Positions 1 to 10,269 of a DNA stretch of 21,008 nt are shown piece after piece. Every line of letters starts with the position of its first letter. Within the stretch, counting starts at the first letter, position 1. The stretch lies in assembly GCA_025399215.1 (NCBI GenBank), contig MU621377.1:1-21008 (forward strand), in the 5' to 3' direction. The position numbers were made by a program, and so were the translations under genes. The stretch is from Globomyces pollinis-pini. Taxonomy: Eukaryota; Chytridiomycota; Chytridiomycetes; Rhizophydiales; Globomycetaceae. Under the pieces are notes generated by a model. It searched no databases. It was given only the letters and a program-made list of their open reading frames with translations, and was not told the DNA's origin.

Positions 1-1
1 T

Positions 2-130
2 GACAATGATATTTTATGGTGGGCATTTCGACCTGCTGCAGTGGCGGAACTACTTGTTAAGGTCGCCAAAATGCCTTCTGGAATAAGTTTCTTAAATATG
101 GCTCAAACTACCTATGATCAAGTTTGGTGA
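2..130 (+). CDS. C-terminal end of an unidentified protein (partial)
   Basis: An open frame enters from the left edge and stops at TGA 128-130. It encodes about 42 residues with a protein-like composition (it contains WWAFRPAAVAELLVKVAKM, then SGISFLN). I do not recognise the family. It could be the last exon of a larger gene whose body lies outside the window. The call rests only on the open frame and its composition, so it may be spurious. Confidence 0.35.
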   Translation, partial: DNDILWWAFRPAAVAELLVKVAKMPSGISFLNMAQTTYDQVW

Positions 131-630
131 GATTGGAGTCAAGTTGTAATTCATACCATGTAGCATTCAAAGGGATTCTGATTGAGGATCAGGATATTTG
201 TACGAGGCAATCAGGATATTTGTACGAGGCACTAATGATATGACCGTTAAAAGAAACAGAACTTTCACAAATATTATTTGTAACAGACACATATGAAATT
301 ATTGCAGGTTAAAATCTTTGGCGGACATTGTGTTTTTGTAACAAACATCAATGAGTAATGTAGTTCATGATTGCCTATCGATACATTCTTTTTAAAATAA
401 CAATTTTGCCGAAAACTGCAATAAAAAAGACTAAACTAACGCGCAGTAATTTGGGAAACCTTTGATCTGAATAGAAAATTGCCATTTAGGATATGTTGAA
501 CTACCCATAAGAATTTTATGGTCAACAAATCAGTTACAAGTGCATTACTAAGTTACGGTGATCATCAGAGTCAAATGCACAAGGTGAGTCACAAAACCAC
601 TTAAAATCACAAAAAAAGTTATAAAATTTT
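131..630. other. Intergenic stretch upstream of the LD-carboxypeptidase gene
   Basis: I see no convincing gene here. It holds one short direct duplication (189-231, listed separately) and otherwise AT-rich sequence. It should contain the 3' end of the left-edge gene and the promoter of the gene starting at 631. An A-rich run (ACAAAAAAAGTTATAAAATT) directly precedes that ATG. Confidence 0.5.
189..231. repeat. Two tandem copies of a 21-bp sequence
   Basis: A 21-bp unit beginning TCAGGATATTTG occurs at 189-209 and again, base for base, at 211-231, with one A between the copies (22-bp period). It is non-coding. It looks like a simple slippage duplication rather than a regulatory array. Confidence 0.8.
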
Positions 631-1701
631 ATGAGTCTTCCTGTGATAAAACCAGCTCGATTAAAGTCTGGAGATACTATTCGGGTTATTGCACCCAGCA
701 GACATATGTGCATGATTAGTGATAGTGTTGCAAAGATTGCAACCGAACGACTAGAGGAAATGGGATTCAAAGGTAAATTTCAACTCATATCTTAATTTCA
801 GTAACATTTGGCAAAAATGTTTCAAACAGTTGTCCTAATCAAGTACAATCATCGCCCATTGAAGACCGCATAGAGGGTAGAGATTCTGTATTTAAATTAT
901 TTGGTAGACTTACATGATGCATTTAAAGATCAAACCGTCCAGGGTATATTGACAGTTATTGGTGGATTTAATAGCGATCAGATCATATCCAAGATAGACT
1001 ATGACCTCATACGATCAAATCCAAAAGTATTTTGTGGATATTCCGACATTACAACACTGTCAAATGCATTCTTGGCAAAAGCTGGTTTGGTCACATTCTC
1101 AGGTCCCCATTGGAGTTCTTTTGGCATGGAGTTGGGTTTAGAATACACCATCCAAGAATTTACTGGACGATTGATGAAATCAAAACCAGATGAATGGGAA
1201 ACAATTCAACCATCCCTTCGTTGGAGGGATGATCCTTGGTATATGGACCAAAAGATGGTGAATGTTTTTGATAATGAAGGCCACCAGATCATTCGCCAAG
1301 GGACTGGAGAGGGATTGATTATCGGAGGAAACTTGATCACTACTTGTCATTTGGCTGGAACACCTTATTTGCTTATCCCAGAGTCATTCATTCTCTTTGC
1401 AGAAGATACTTTTGAAGAGACAATGGTCAATTTTGATCAACAACTGCAACATTTATTGCTTATTCCTGGATTTAAAGAAGGGTTAAAGGGGATCGTCATT
1501 GGACGTTTTCAAATGGGAAGCAATATGAATGCCGAAAAAATTTCTAAAATTATCAGTATTAAATCAGAAATTGCGTCCAACATCCCAATTATCTATGGTT
1601 GCGATTTTGGACATACGTCACCACATACAGTTGTTCCTATTGGAGGTTTTTGTCGGTTACAACTATCAAATACCACCAAAAAAATAGAAGTATCTTGGTA
1701 G
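631..1701 (+). CDS. S66 family LD-carboxypeptidase, MccF-like
   Basis: Spliced model: exons 631-772, 802-876 and 908-1701, introns of 29 and 31 nt, 336 residues. Removing the introns restores the family pattern: an N-terminal SGDTIRVIAPSR, then SSPIEDRIEDLHDAF, then ILTVIGGFNS. The Ser-Glu-His set of peptidase family S66 is visible: Ser118 in GYSD, Glu238 in FAED, and His308 in FGHTSPH. S66 enzymes cleave the amide bond between an L- and a D-amino acid (bacterial LdcA) or release the amino acid from microcin C-type toxic nucleotide conjugates (MccF). The length and the FGHT.P context fit the MccF branch better than LdcA. There is no signal peptide, so it is probably cytosolic. A detoxification or general amidase role is an inference. 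The start is the first ATG after an A-rich leader and fits the family N-terminus. Confidence 0.9.
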
Positions 1702-2102
1702 CTAACTGTTTGAATGAATATCGAAATAAATTCTACCAGCTCTCATCATAAATTACTTAAGTGTTAGGGTTTCGATTTTTATTATCGAGTCAAAGTTATA
1801 CCTATTGCACTTAATAACAATTATATACCTATCGCAGACGTGGCATCCATATTATCTGATCATCATTAATCCCCAACACTGCAGAGCATTATACTCCAAT
1901 TACACTCAGTAGTTCCTTTTCATTGATAAACACAAACATAAACTCAAATCAATAGACGGTTCTTATTGATAAATGAGGCAAATTGGTTGTGCCAGTTCAG
2001 ATATGAAAGTAAAATGAAATTGACAAGACACTTTATCACGTGGCCAGGTCAATGCACTGGTCTGTGAGTCAGAGTGGTCGGAGTTAGTGAATAGTATTTC
2101 AA
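1702..2102. other. Intergenic stretch between the carboxypeptidase and the tRNA cluster
   Basis: I see no open frame of interest and no repeat. It holds the 3' flank of the carboxypeptidase gene and the 5' flank of the first tRNA. The tRNAs carry their own internal promoters. Confidence 0.5.
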
Positions 2103-2175
2103 GCCCGGCTAGCTCAATCGGTAGAGCGTGCGACTTTTAATCGCAAGGTTGGGGGTTCAAGTCCCCCGTCGGGCT
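2103..2175 (+). tRNA. tRNA-Lys(TTT)
   Basis: A 73-base cloverleaf. The acceptor stem GCCCGGC pairs with GTCGGGC (one G-T pair), discriminator T2175. The anticodon stem TGCGA/TCGCA encloses the loop CTTTTAA, giving anticodon TTT, which reads lysine AAA/AAG codons. The T arm has a GGGGG/CCCCC stem around TTCAAGT. There is no intron and no encoded CCA. It is the first of three tRNAs in the same direction, only four bases before the alanine tRNA. Confidence 0.95.
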
Positions 2176-2179
2176 GGAT

Positions 2180-2252
2180 GGGGGTCTAGCTCAAATGGTA
2201 GAGCGCTCGCTTAGCATGCGAGAGGTACTGGGATCAATGCCCAGGTCCTCCA
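2180..2252 (+). tRNA. tRNA-Ala(AGC)
   Basis: A 73-base cloverleaf. The anticodon stem CTCGC/GCGAG encloses loop TTAGCAT, giving AGC. The acceptor stem GGGGGTC/GTCCTCC contains the G3-T70 pair (2182/2249) that is the classic alanine identity element. One pair, T2185 with T2246 (position 6:67), is a mismatch. The T arm is CTGGG-ATCAATG-CCCAG, and the discriminator is A2252. No intron. Confidence 0.95.
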
Positions 2253-2253
2253 A

Positions 2254-2326
2254 GCTTCCTTAGCTCAGTTGGGAGAGCGTAGCACTGAAGATGCTAAGGT
2301 CGTGTGTTCAATCCACACAGGGAGCA
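2254..2326 (+). tRNA. tRNA-Phe(GAA)
   Basis: A 73-base cloverleaf. The acceptor stem GCTTCCT/AGGGAGC has one G-T pair, and the discriminator is A2326. The anticodon stem TAGCA/TGCTA encloses CTGAAGA, giving GAA. The T arm is GTGTG-TTCAATC-CACAC. There is no intron. It begins one base after the alanine tRNA and is followed at once by a T run. Confidence 0.95.
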
Positions 2327-2328
2327 TA

Positions 2329-2343
2329 TTTTTGTCCCTTTTT
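2329..2343 (+). terminator. Polymerase III T-run terminator of the tRNA cluster
   Basis: TTTTTG followed by CCCTTTTT lies directly after tRNA-Phe. No run of four or more Ts lies between the three tRNAs, so this is the first usable polymerase III stop after the lysine tRNA and would end one common transcript. Confidence 0.7.
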
Positions 2344-2527
2344 ACCACATCATCCTAACTGGCAATCTTCAGTGACTCCCGTTGGTCTTGACCTTTACTG
2401 TGTGGAAAAGGAACATATCATTTTCCTGTTACTGACAGACTGAATTGGTGGGATAGACCAATCGCAATGAATGCCAACATAACTAAAAATCTTACGAATT
2501 CATTGATGGGGTTTTAGTTTAAATGTT

Positions 2528-4210
2528 TTATTGACGAATTAAAAACTTGTCCTTCAAATACGATTTCACTTCTGCAATAGAGACTTCATTTCGATGAAAA
2601 ATACCAGCAGCTAACGCAGCATCCACATTAGTTTTCATAAATACATCTTCAAAGTGTTGAGGGTTACCAGCACCACTGGATGCAATTACAGGAATGGATA
2701 CATTTGATTTGACTAATCCAACAAGTTCTATATCATAACCACTATTCATTCCATCATGATCCATACAATTCAGTAGGATTTCACCTGCACCCAAGGCTTC
2801 ACAAGCTGTTACTAGTTGGATTACATCAAGATCTCTTGCTTCACGGCCACCTTTGACTGTGCATTGGTACCAACTAAAAACATTATTTGGAAATTCATTA
2901 CCAATATTGCTCCCCATTTGGACCTGGTTTTGTGGTTTTGATAGTTTTATGATTGGTATCAGACGGTTGAGATACGTAAACTCGTTTTGGGTCCACTGAA
3001 ATCACTACTGCTTGAGCACCATAGTGTTTGGAAATATCTGATATTGCATTTGAACCTTTATTTCCTTTCCAAAATTCTTCAGATATGTAAACTGCATCAC
3101 TCCCAATGGATACTTTATCTGCACCCGATCGAAAGTATTCTCCTGCAACCTCGAGAGCTGATATTTCAGTCCCATCAGGTTGAAGCATCGTTCGAATTCC
3201 ACCACCAATAGTTAATGGAACAAAAACAGATTCAGAAGTTTTTTTCAAGATTTCCAACATTGGTGTATCTTGTAATGGACAATCTCTGAATGACGTAATA
3301 TTTAAGAATGTGATTTCATCAGCACCTTCGTTAAAGTAACGAGTGGCTAATTCAACTGGTTTTCCTAAATTACGAACTGTACCAGATATTTCACGAACAT
3401 CATATTGATCCCCTTTTGTAACCACAAGGTCTCCATGGTCATTTGTGCGAACATCCAAGCAAGCAATAATTCTTCGAGATAAGAGATCCTGAGGGGGATT
3501 ATAAGATAGTGAACGTGGGACTGGAAGTACAGGAGTCGCTTGAATAAAGGCGTTTAATACATCAAGACCGGCTTGTCCACTCTTTTCTGGATGGAATTGA
3601 GTAGCAAAAATATTTCCTAGACTGTTAAAATGTATTGAAATTACCTCGAGACACACTTGAGACAAAAGTTTGATCACCATAAGTGGTTAACGTGTGTGCC
3701 CAATCTTGGAAATGAGAGTCTGATTGATCGCTTTTATCCAAAATAGCAGCATAAGAATGAACAAAATAATATCGAGTATTTAAAGGGCCCACTAAAGAAG
3801 AGTTTTCTACAGGAATTGCAGCATTCCAACCAATTTGAGGTACTGATTTTGTTGAAGAAGAGAACTTTGATATTTTAGCATCAATAATACCAAGTCCTAA
3901 TTCAGAAGATTCATCTGATGATAGATAGAGACATTGCATTCCGACACAAATACCCATAAAAGGTCTATTTTGATTTAAATAAGCTTTTAAAGGTTCAATC
4001 CAACCCAACTTTTCTAATTTCAACATAGCGTTACCAAAAGCTCCAACACCAGGAAATATAATTTTCTAATATTAATGATTTCGATAATACATCAGCTTTA
4101 AGAAAGTCATCAGGAGATTGAATGAAGTTTATATCCCAACCGATTTTATGGATAGCATTAACAACTGATCGTACATTTCCAGCACCATAATCCAGTAAGT
4201 AAATTTGCAT
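2528..4210 (-). CDS. HIS7: Imidazole glycerol phosphate synthase, bifunctional HisH-HisF
   Basis: Exons (coding order) 4091-4210, 3645-4065, 2902-3616 and 2528-2873; introns of 25, 28 and 28 nt; 533 residues, close to the usual fungal length of about 550. The enzyme makes imidazole glycerol phosphate and AICAR from PRFAR and glutamine, the fifth step of histidine synthesis, also feeding purine salvage. The N-terminal glutamine amidotransferase domain shows [22 protein letters not shown], the nucleophile Cys80 in GICVGMQ, and His-Glu in FHPEKSG. The C-terminal cyclase barrel starts near RRIIACLDV (catalytic Asp about 235) and shows [15 protein letters not shown] and VISVDPKRV. Splicing restores [13 protein letters not shown] exactly. 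The start is the family start ([12 protein letters not shown]). Divergent from the RhoGAP gene; no TGACTC-type Gcn4 site is visible in the shared promoter. Confidence 0.97.
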
Positions 4211-4536
4211 TTAAGATGTAAGAGTGATGAAGGGAAAAATTTAAATTTTAAGGGTTATGTTTCCAATTTGATATTGATTCCTTAGAGTAAGTAAATCAAT
4301 GAATGAATAACAAAATTAAGTTAAAGAATTCTTTTAGTTTTAAAAGTAAGGAATACATCAAATTTACCAACTTTACTAAACACTTTATTACACGTGTCAG
4401 TTTAATCAATAGAATTTATTAGTATTATTAGTAACATTTTATAGGGTTGATGTTTTTTATAAAAGGTTCGGGTGTTGATTGTTTTAGGGTGAGCCTCATA
4501 AGCATCACATTGTCCTAATACACTTTTTAAAAATTA
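4211..4536. promoter_or_regulatory. Divergent promoter region between HIS7 and the RhoGAP gene
   Basis: A 326-bp AT-rich spacer separates two divergent starts. It contains one palindromic E-box, ACACGTGT at 4390-4397 (core CACGTG), a site type bound by bHLH factors such as Cbf1 or Pho4 in yeasts. I found no TGACTC or GAGTCA core. Use of the E-box is not shown by sequence alone. Confidence 0.4.
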
Positions 4537-7500
4537 ATGGAAGACTTGGAATCGATTTTATTGGAAAGAGAAGAATTAAAAAAAGAAGTAAGAAATTTAT
4601 AAGTTAATGATTTAGAATATTAAGCTTTGGTCTATCATTGAAAAACAAAAAATAATTATAGCTCAATTGAAAATTAATAATAATATTATCAATCAAAATG
4701 ATATAGGTTTATTCAAATTACCTACAGAAAAAGATACTAAAAAATTATTCGAAAGTACTGTATCTTTATCAATAGAAACTGATACTAATATTAATGATGA
4801 TGATGATAAAAAACAAATTATATTCAATAATTTATCTCAATCAAGTATAGAACAATCAGATATATCAAAAAGTCAATCAGATGTATCACAAAATCATCAG
4901 TCTCTACCAAAACCAATCATTGGTATTAACAAAAAGCAAAGTATCACTATTGAACCTGTGAAATCTCCAATCCTAGATATCCCTTCCCCACCAGTTTCAC
5001 CAACTGGAATTATGCATCAGAAAACTCCTAGTAATCCTAATATACTTCTCAATGTCAATAATGGGTCACTTCTCAGCCCCAATAATGGATCCACTGGTAG
5101 TATTGTACCGTCTCCAGTAGGAGATTTCCCAGTTTTAGAAGAAAATACTTCATCTCCAAATCAACTTAATCCCTTTACTACCCCTCCACAATCTAATGGA
5201 AATCACTCAGAACAGCAAAATGACAATGCTCATCAAGTTCAATCGCCATCACATCTTTCCAAACCTTCACCACAGAAACAACCAGAAATGCAGAATAATT
5301 TGCTCACCAGTAGAAATTTTGAAAGTCAAATCGTTAAAAGTTTCCTTCGTAAATCCAACAACGGATCTGCGTTCCTCACCTTTGTTTTCAAACTCTCAGT
5401 ATCTGGACAAATAGTCCATCATATAGAGAAAGGTAGAGCAGACTGTCTAGCGTTAGACCAGGCGTTGAAAAAGGCCTTTACAAATCTTCCAGCAGTACAA
5501 CAAATTGTATTACCTGATCCAAGCTTTTTCGTCCCAAATCCCTCTGGAAAACAATCTACAACCCCTTTACAAACATGGATGCAGAATATTTTGCAGACTT
5601 GTGTTGATCACCCAACTTTATTGACCTTTTTATCTTCTGATATTGTCCCAGGTCCACCGCAAAAGGTATTTTTAATCAACACTATTTCATCACATTAAAG
5701 TGCAACGCTAACTTTACAGGAAAGTTTCAAAAAATCTGGAGTCTTATTAAAAAAAGGAAACTACTTTGGAGGTTGGAAAACAAGATTCTTCAGTTTAGAT
5801 GTATCGTCTGGAACAGTTTATTACTCTGATTCGGTACCCAATGACCCATTAACCTGTAGAAACAAGGAGAAGTGTTGGGTAGTTTTGCTTTACAATGCGC
5901 ATACGTTGCCAATTTGATTCCAAACAAAAAAGATGGTGATTCAGAAAAACCTGGGTTTGTGGTTTTAGAGTACAAACGGACCTTTTTCGCATCAAACGAC
6001 TTACCGGATAGTCTCAACGCGGATGGTTTACCAGCGGGAAAAGTGGATTTCCGACATGTTTTTTATGCTGAATCAACTAAAGAACGTGACTCATGGATCA
6101 GATGTTTGTTGGGTACAATTATAAAACTAAGACCAACTGATTTGGTGGCCCGAGAATTGTTTTCTCGTACCGTACCTCCACAAACTTCTGAACCGGAACC
6201 GTTGAAGACTCAGTCTTTACATATTGGTAAACCTACATCTAGTTCTGGCCCTATACTGACTCCTCCACCACAAAATATGCGTGCTACAATGCCTATTGGG
6301 CCAAACCCTGGCAATTCTTTCGATGTCACTCAGTTACCATCTTTAGATCAGTTTTCCAAATCTCCTGCAAATGAGGATAAGCCGATTTCTCTTGTAATTC
6401 ATTTGTTTTTAATTTTGATAGATTCCTCAAAACAACGTTGTAGAAAAACGTGCATCGTTTGAAAATCGGGATCGACTTGCTGCTCCGGAACGGATATCAG
6501 GGGGCATGGCTAGTAGACCTCGGCCTAATGAAGGAGGGGGTAATAGAGAATCAACCATGTTTTCTCGTACACCTCCTGGTAGAAATTCTGGTTCTTCACC
6601 TCAATCTAATCGTATTTCCACAATGGCACAGAGACCTTCAAGTGGAAAACAAGGTGGTCGTTACGTTGATGACCAAACTCGTTGTCTTCAACAAGCATTA
6701 CCACCATTAATGACAGTGGAATTGCCACTTAATAATACAAAAGTGGATCCTAAAAAGAAAGGAAGTAAAACATTCAAGGATTGGATGAAGAAACCAGAGA
6801 CACGAAATGGAAATAGACCCGTTTTTGGAGTATCGTTGCAAGAAGCCATTGCCAATTCCAAGATCAAAGAAGATATTGAATTACCATCGATCGTTTATCG
6901 ATGTATTGAATACCTAGATGGAAAAAAAGGTATCATCATGAGTTTATTGACCGTCTAGCCTATGAAGAAGAAGGATTATATCGATTATCAGGTGCATCAT
7001 CAGTAATTACAAACCTGAAAGCTTTATTCGATGAAAGTGAGTTATTCATAACACATTAACTATCTAGATGGAGATGTCCCACTTTTAGAAACTGATGTAT
7101 ATTATGATCCACATGCCATTGCAGGGTTGTTGAAATTGTTTTTCCGTGAATTGAATGAACCACTTTTCACACAAGAGTTACGAATGGAATTCTTCAAGGT
7201 GACTGATATTCCTGATCGTGCTGGGAAAATACGACATGTTACCCAGTTGATTGCTCAATTACCTCCATGTAATTATGCATGCTTAAAGGTCCTTTCTGGC
7301 CACTTGCTCAGAGTTGTGCAAAAAAGTCAGATGAACAAGATGACAGTTCGTAATGTGTCAATTGTATTTTCTCCTACTCTTGGGATCCCGGCAGGATTGT
7401 TTACATTATTGTTGGCAGAATACTCGACTATCTTTTGTTGGGATTATCATGATCATTCTCGTGGATTAGAATCATCTACACCTGTGGAGATTGAATCGCC

Positions 7501-8144
7501 AAGTGTATTGACCACTCCTACATTGAGTGGTGCGTTATCTGGCTCAAGTGAAGCCTCAACACCTGCTCCTATAACTGCCACTTCATTAAAACTTTCATCT
7601 GCAGATGAATTTCAAGATTTAATGCCTAATATCACTTATGAGACAACGGTAGAAGCTATTCAAAATGCAAGTAAAATTGCCAAGAGTCCTTCTAACGGTG
7701 TACAAAATCAACGAAGACCTTCTAATGGTGATGGTACCAGTCCTTCTGGTGTAATGCGACGTCCATCCAATGGAGACAATGCTAGTCCAAACACTTCTAC
7801 ACTACCACCACAAGACCAAAGGTTATCTACCACAAACAATCATCTGAATCAAACCCCAACATCGCGAGGACCTTCTGCAACTGATATAAAACCAGAACCA
7901 CTTTCGGTCGTTCATGAAATAGTCACTAATAATGCTACCAAAGAAAGGGAATCTCAATTACCGACTCTAGATTTCGAAACAGAGTAAATATTTTGTTCAA
8001 AGACTAACTCATAGTGGAAATGATGTTATGAAAGCTTTAGAAGATCAATTAAAACAATTAGATTCCAATACCGCATTTACTCCATACTATAATGATTCAG
8101 AAGCGAATGATATTTTAAAAGATTTAGCAAAGGAATTAGAATAG
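4537..8144 (+). CDS. PX-PH-RhoGAP protein, Bem3 type
   Basis: Exons 4537-4587, 4616-5665, 5720-5833, 5860-6393, 6422-6929, 6959-7036, 7068-7983 and 8015-8144; introns 28, 54, 26, 28, 29, 31 and 31 nt; 1126 residues. It should stimulate GTP hydrolysis by a Rho-family GTPase such as Cdc42 at the cell cortex. Order: coiled coil (about 1-50, ELKKENIKLWSIIEKQ), low-complexity Ser/Pro linker, PX-like lipid-binding domain (about 250-367), PH domain (about 370-496, GVLLKKGNYFGGWKTRFFSL), second linker, and RhoGAP domain (about 717-895). The arginine finger is Arg761 in GLYRLSG; NKMTVRNVSIVFSPTLGIPAG is the GTPase-contact helix. The tail repeats RRPSNGD twice, a likely basophilic kinase site. The domain order matches yeast Bem3. 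The third intron, 26 nt, is needed to rejoin YYSDS to KQGEVLGSFALQC in the PH domain. Confidence 0.93.
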
Positions 8145-8304
8145 TTGTTATTAATCATGCATTGTAATATTAATGAAGTCATTTTTGTTGATTAATGAAT
8201 CATATTTTATTATTATTATTGATGTATATAATGTGAATAAGGGTAACATGAATGATATGAATATATGGTGTATATACATGTTAGAAAAGTTCCATATATC
8301 CATA

Positions 8305-9089
8305 TTATACCCAACCAGTCCATTCAGAGGACACACACTGTAATCCAACTTCATCAGACCATGAACAAAATAATCTAATTTTGTTGACTGAAGTTCCAAG
8401 TCTTGATAAACTAATGAAATCCAAAACAGATAACTCTTCGTCCTTTGTCATGATGGTTACCATATAAGATGAATGACAATTATTTGGATGTGCTTTTAAA
8501 ATCAGTGATTTGTATGATACTTACAAGAATATAGTAAATAATCTGCACCAAATTTACTTCCATCTGTTAGATAATAACCTCGATTCCAGAGTGATTTGAA
8601 AATATTGTAACGTTCGATATCTGATTGTAACATTGGCCATTTCCAATCAATTGGTACTGTTTCTACCCATGATAAACGGTTGGATACAGTTTCAATTGCA
8701 ATTGGTAACATAGGTTTTGATGGTTTATCCTCTTTTGAATTGTTTTTGGTATAAATCTCTTTCATTTGAGTACCATAAATCCTTTTTGATTCTTCAAATT
8801 GTTGCCATTCTAAATCTTGTAATTGATAATAATTTTCCAATTCTATTGATGTTGGTTGATTGGTATGACATTGAACAATAGTAGCTAGATTCAATTCTAC
8901 TAGTAATGTCACTTCTTCAGGTAATAATTGAATGGGTAATATACTGGTCTCATCTGATGGATTCTTGTTTTTACATCCAATCAAACTACCAACTATCCTT
9001 AACTTTGTAATATTATCAGCATCATTTTGATACCAGATTAAACCATAATCACTACTTTTATGCTTGAATATCTTTATCAATGATTCCAT
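8305..9089 (-). CDS. SEN34: tRNA-splicing endonuclease subunit Sen34
   Basis: Exons 8525-9089 and 8305-8492, one 32-nt intron, 250 residues. Sen34 is the catalytic subunit that cuts the 3' splice site of intron-containing pre-tRNAs within the Sen2-Sen15-Sen34-Sen54 complex. The N-terminal domain shows LRIVGSLIG and LPEEVTLLVEL. The C-terminal nuclease domain shows FKSLWNRGYYLTDGSKFGAD and the expected triad: Tyr187 (DYLLYS), His195 (CHSSYMV) and Lys226 (TSVNKIRLF). The intron falls just after Tyr187, so without it the His and Lys would be lost. It is convergent with the RhoGAP gene (160 bp between stops). The three tRNA genes in this window have no introns, so there is no local link to its substrate. 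Confidence 0.93.
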
Positions 9090-9193
9090 ACTGTCACTTG
9101 CTCAAAAAAATGAAAACAATTGAATAGAGAAAGGAAATGTTTTTGTATTAAGATGTATTTTAATTAACAATATAAACTAAATGCTTCATCAAA

Positions 9194-10232
9194 TCATAGA
9201 CTATCTTCTCGATATTGTTCCATATCACCAATATCTCCTTCTCGATGACCCTCATATTCAGTCAACACAGGTAAGGCATATTTGGTCGTATTTTTTGATT
9301 TTTGTTGTCCCAAGATGATTGGCATTGTGAATAGAGTTTCAATTAGGTTACCATTTGATTTTTTAACATTTGTAGGTCGTTCAAATTGAACATTTAACCC
9401 TCTAGTTTGCATATATCTAGATTGAAATTAACGAATCAAATTGTTGTACCGTTCTGGTTTAAATAGTGTTTGTGAGGAACTAAATGCTTGTTTCTTCCCA
9501 ATGGCAAGTTCTTCTTCATCACGATTCCAACGACTAACAATCTTTTGTGGTTTATTATAATTACCACCCTACTTGTTAACTTCAATACTAACGAACCATA
9601 TATCGTGTACGAACGGCATTATAATCTTTTCGAGGATTACGAATTAACTTTCCTGTTAAAGTTTCATTAAAACGAACACCAGTAGATTGTGTTGGTTTTG
9701 TTAATTTTGGCTATTGTTATAAATTGTATCATTACTCTATAATCTTGGATATGATCATCAACATTAAAGTTTGGATATAACTCTCCTTCATCTTGACCAG
9801 ATACCAACGATCTCAAGAATATTGGGTTGACATTACGTTGTTGTTGTAAATCTAAATTTAATATTTACCATTGATTCTTACCTTTCAATATTTTCATCTG
9901 AACAGAGGGAATGAAATGTAATATACGACCTTTTTGTTCATGAAACTCTCTGGTAGGAGCATTTCCATTGACAAAAACAGTTTGTTCTTCATTGTCTCCA
10001 TCAGATTCAGATTCATCATCATGAAATTGCTTCCACCATTGATTGTAGTCAATTTCAGCTTGAGTTCCTAAAGACATCAAGATTTTTAGTTATTTACTTG
10101 GTCGATCTCTAGTGGACATTCTAGGAGGCTCAAGACTCTTTAAATCTAATGTAACCAATGGATCATCTGCCAAGTTAGTATGTCATATCGTCAACCTTTC
10201 ACTGACAGCATCTTATATCCCATTTTTATCAT
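9194..10232 (-). CDS. Unrecognised 287-residue protein with an acidic stretch
   Basis: Exons 10196-10232, 10098-10166, 9882-10067, 9736-9851, 9597-9710, 9450-9568 and 9194-9416; introns 29, 30, 30, 25, 28 and 33 nt; every joint keeps frame. The first intron ends with a textbook TACTAAC-TTGGCAG. I do not recognise the family. Visible features are IDYNQWWKQFHDDESESDGD (Trp pair, then acidic run), a central HIQDYRPKLTKPTQSTGVRF, a basic RNPRKDYNAVRTRYM, RWNRDEEELAIGKKQ, and a charged C-terminus ending YREDSL. There is no signal peptide or membrane segment, so it is probably soluble. The start is uncertain: in-frame ATGs lie at 10232, 10223 and 10211, and a fourth at 10119 would skip the first intron. 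Only 37 bp (or 58 bp from the 10211 ATG) separate it from the upstream WD40 gene stop on the same strand. Confidence 0.75.
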
Positions 10233-10269
10233 ATAGGAGGTAATTGAGGAACCCTTAACTTTAGCTTAC

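Noticed and set aside
534..770. A 78-codon minus-strand frame over the start of the carboxypeptidase gene
   Set aside because: It overlaps the first exon of a well-supported gene on the other strand, shows no domain, and is explained as a shadow frame.
4066..4090. HIS7 seemed frameshifted or a pseudogene, since its domains lie in several frames
   Set aside because: Removing three GT..AG introns of 25-28 nt restores one 533-residue frame with all catalytic motifs intact, so the gene is not broken.
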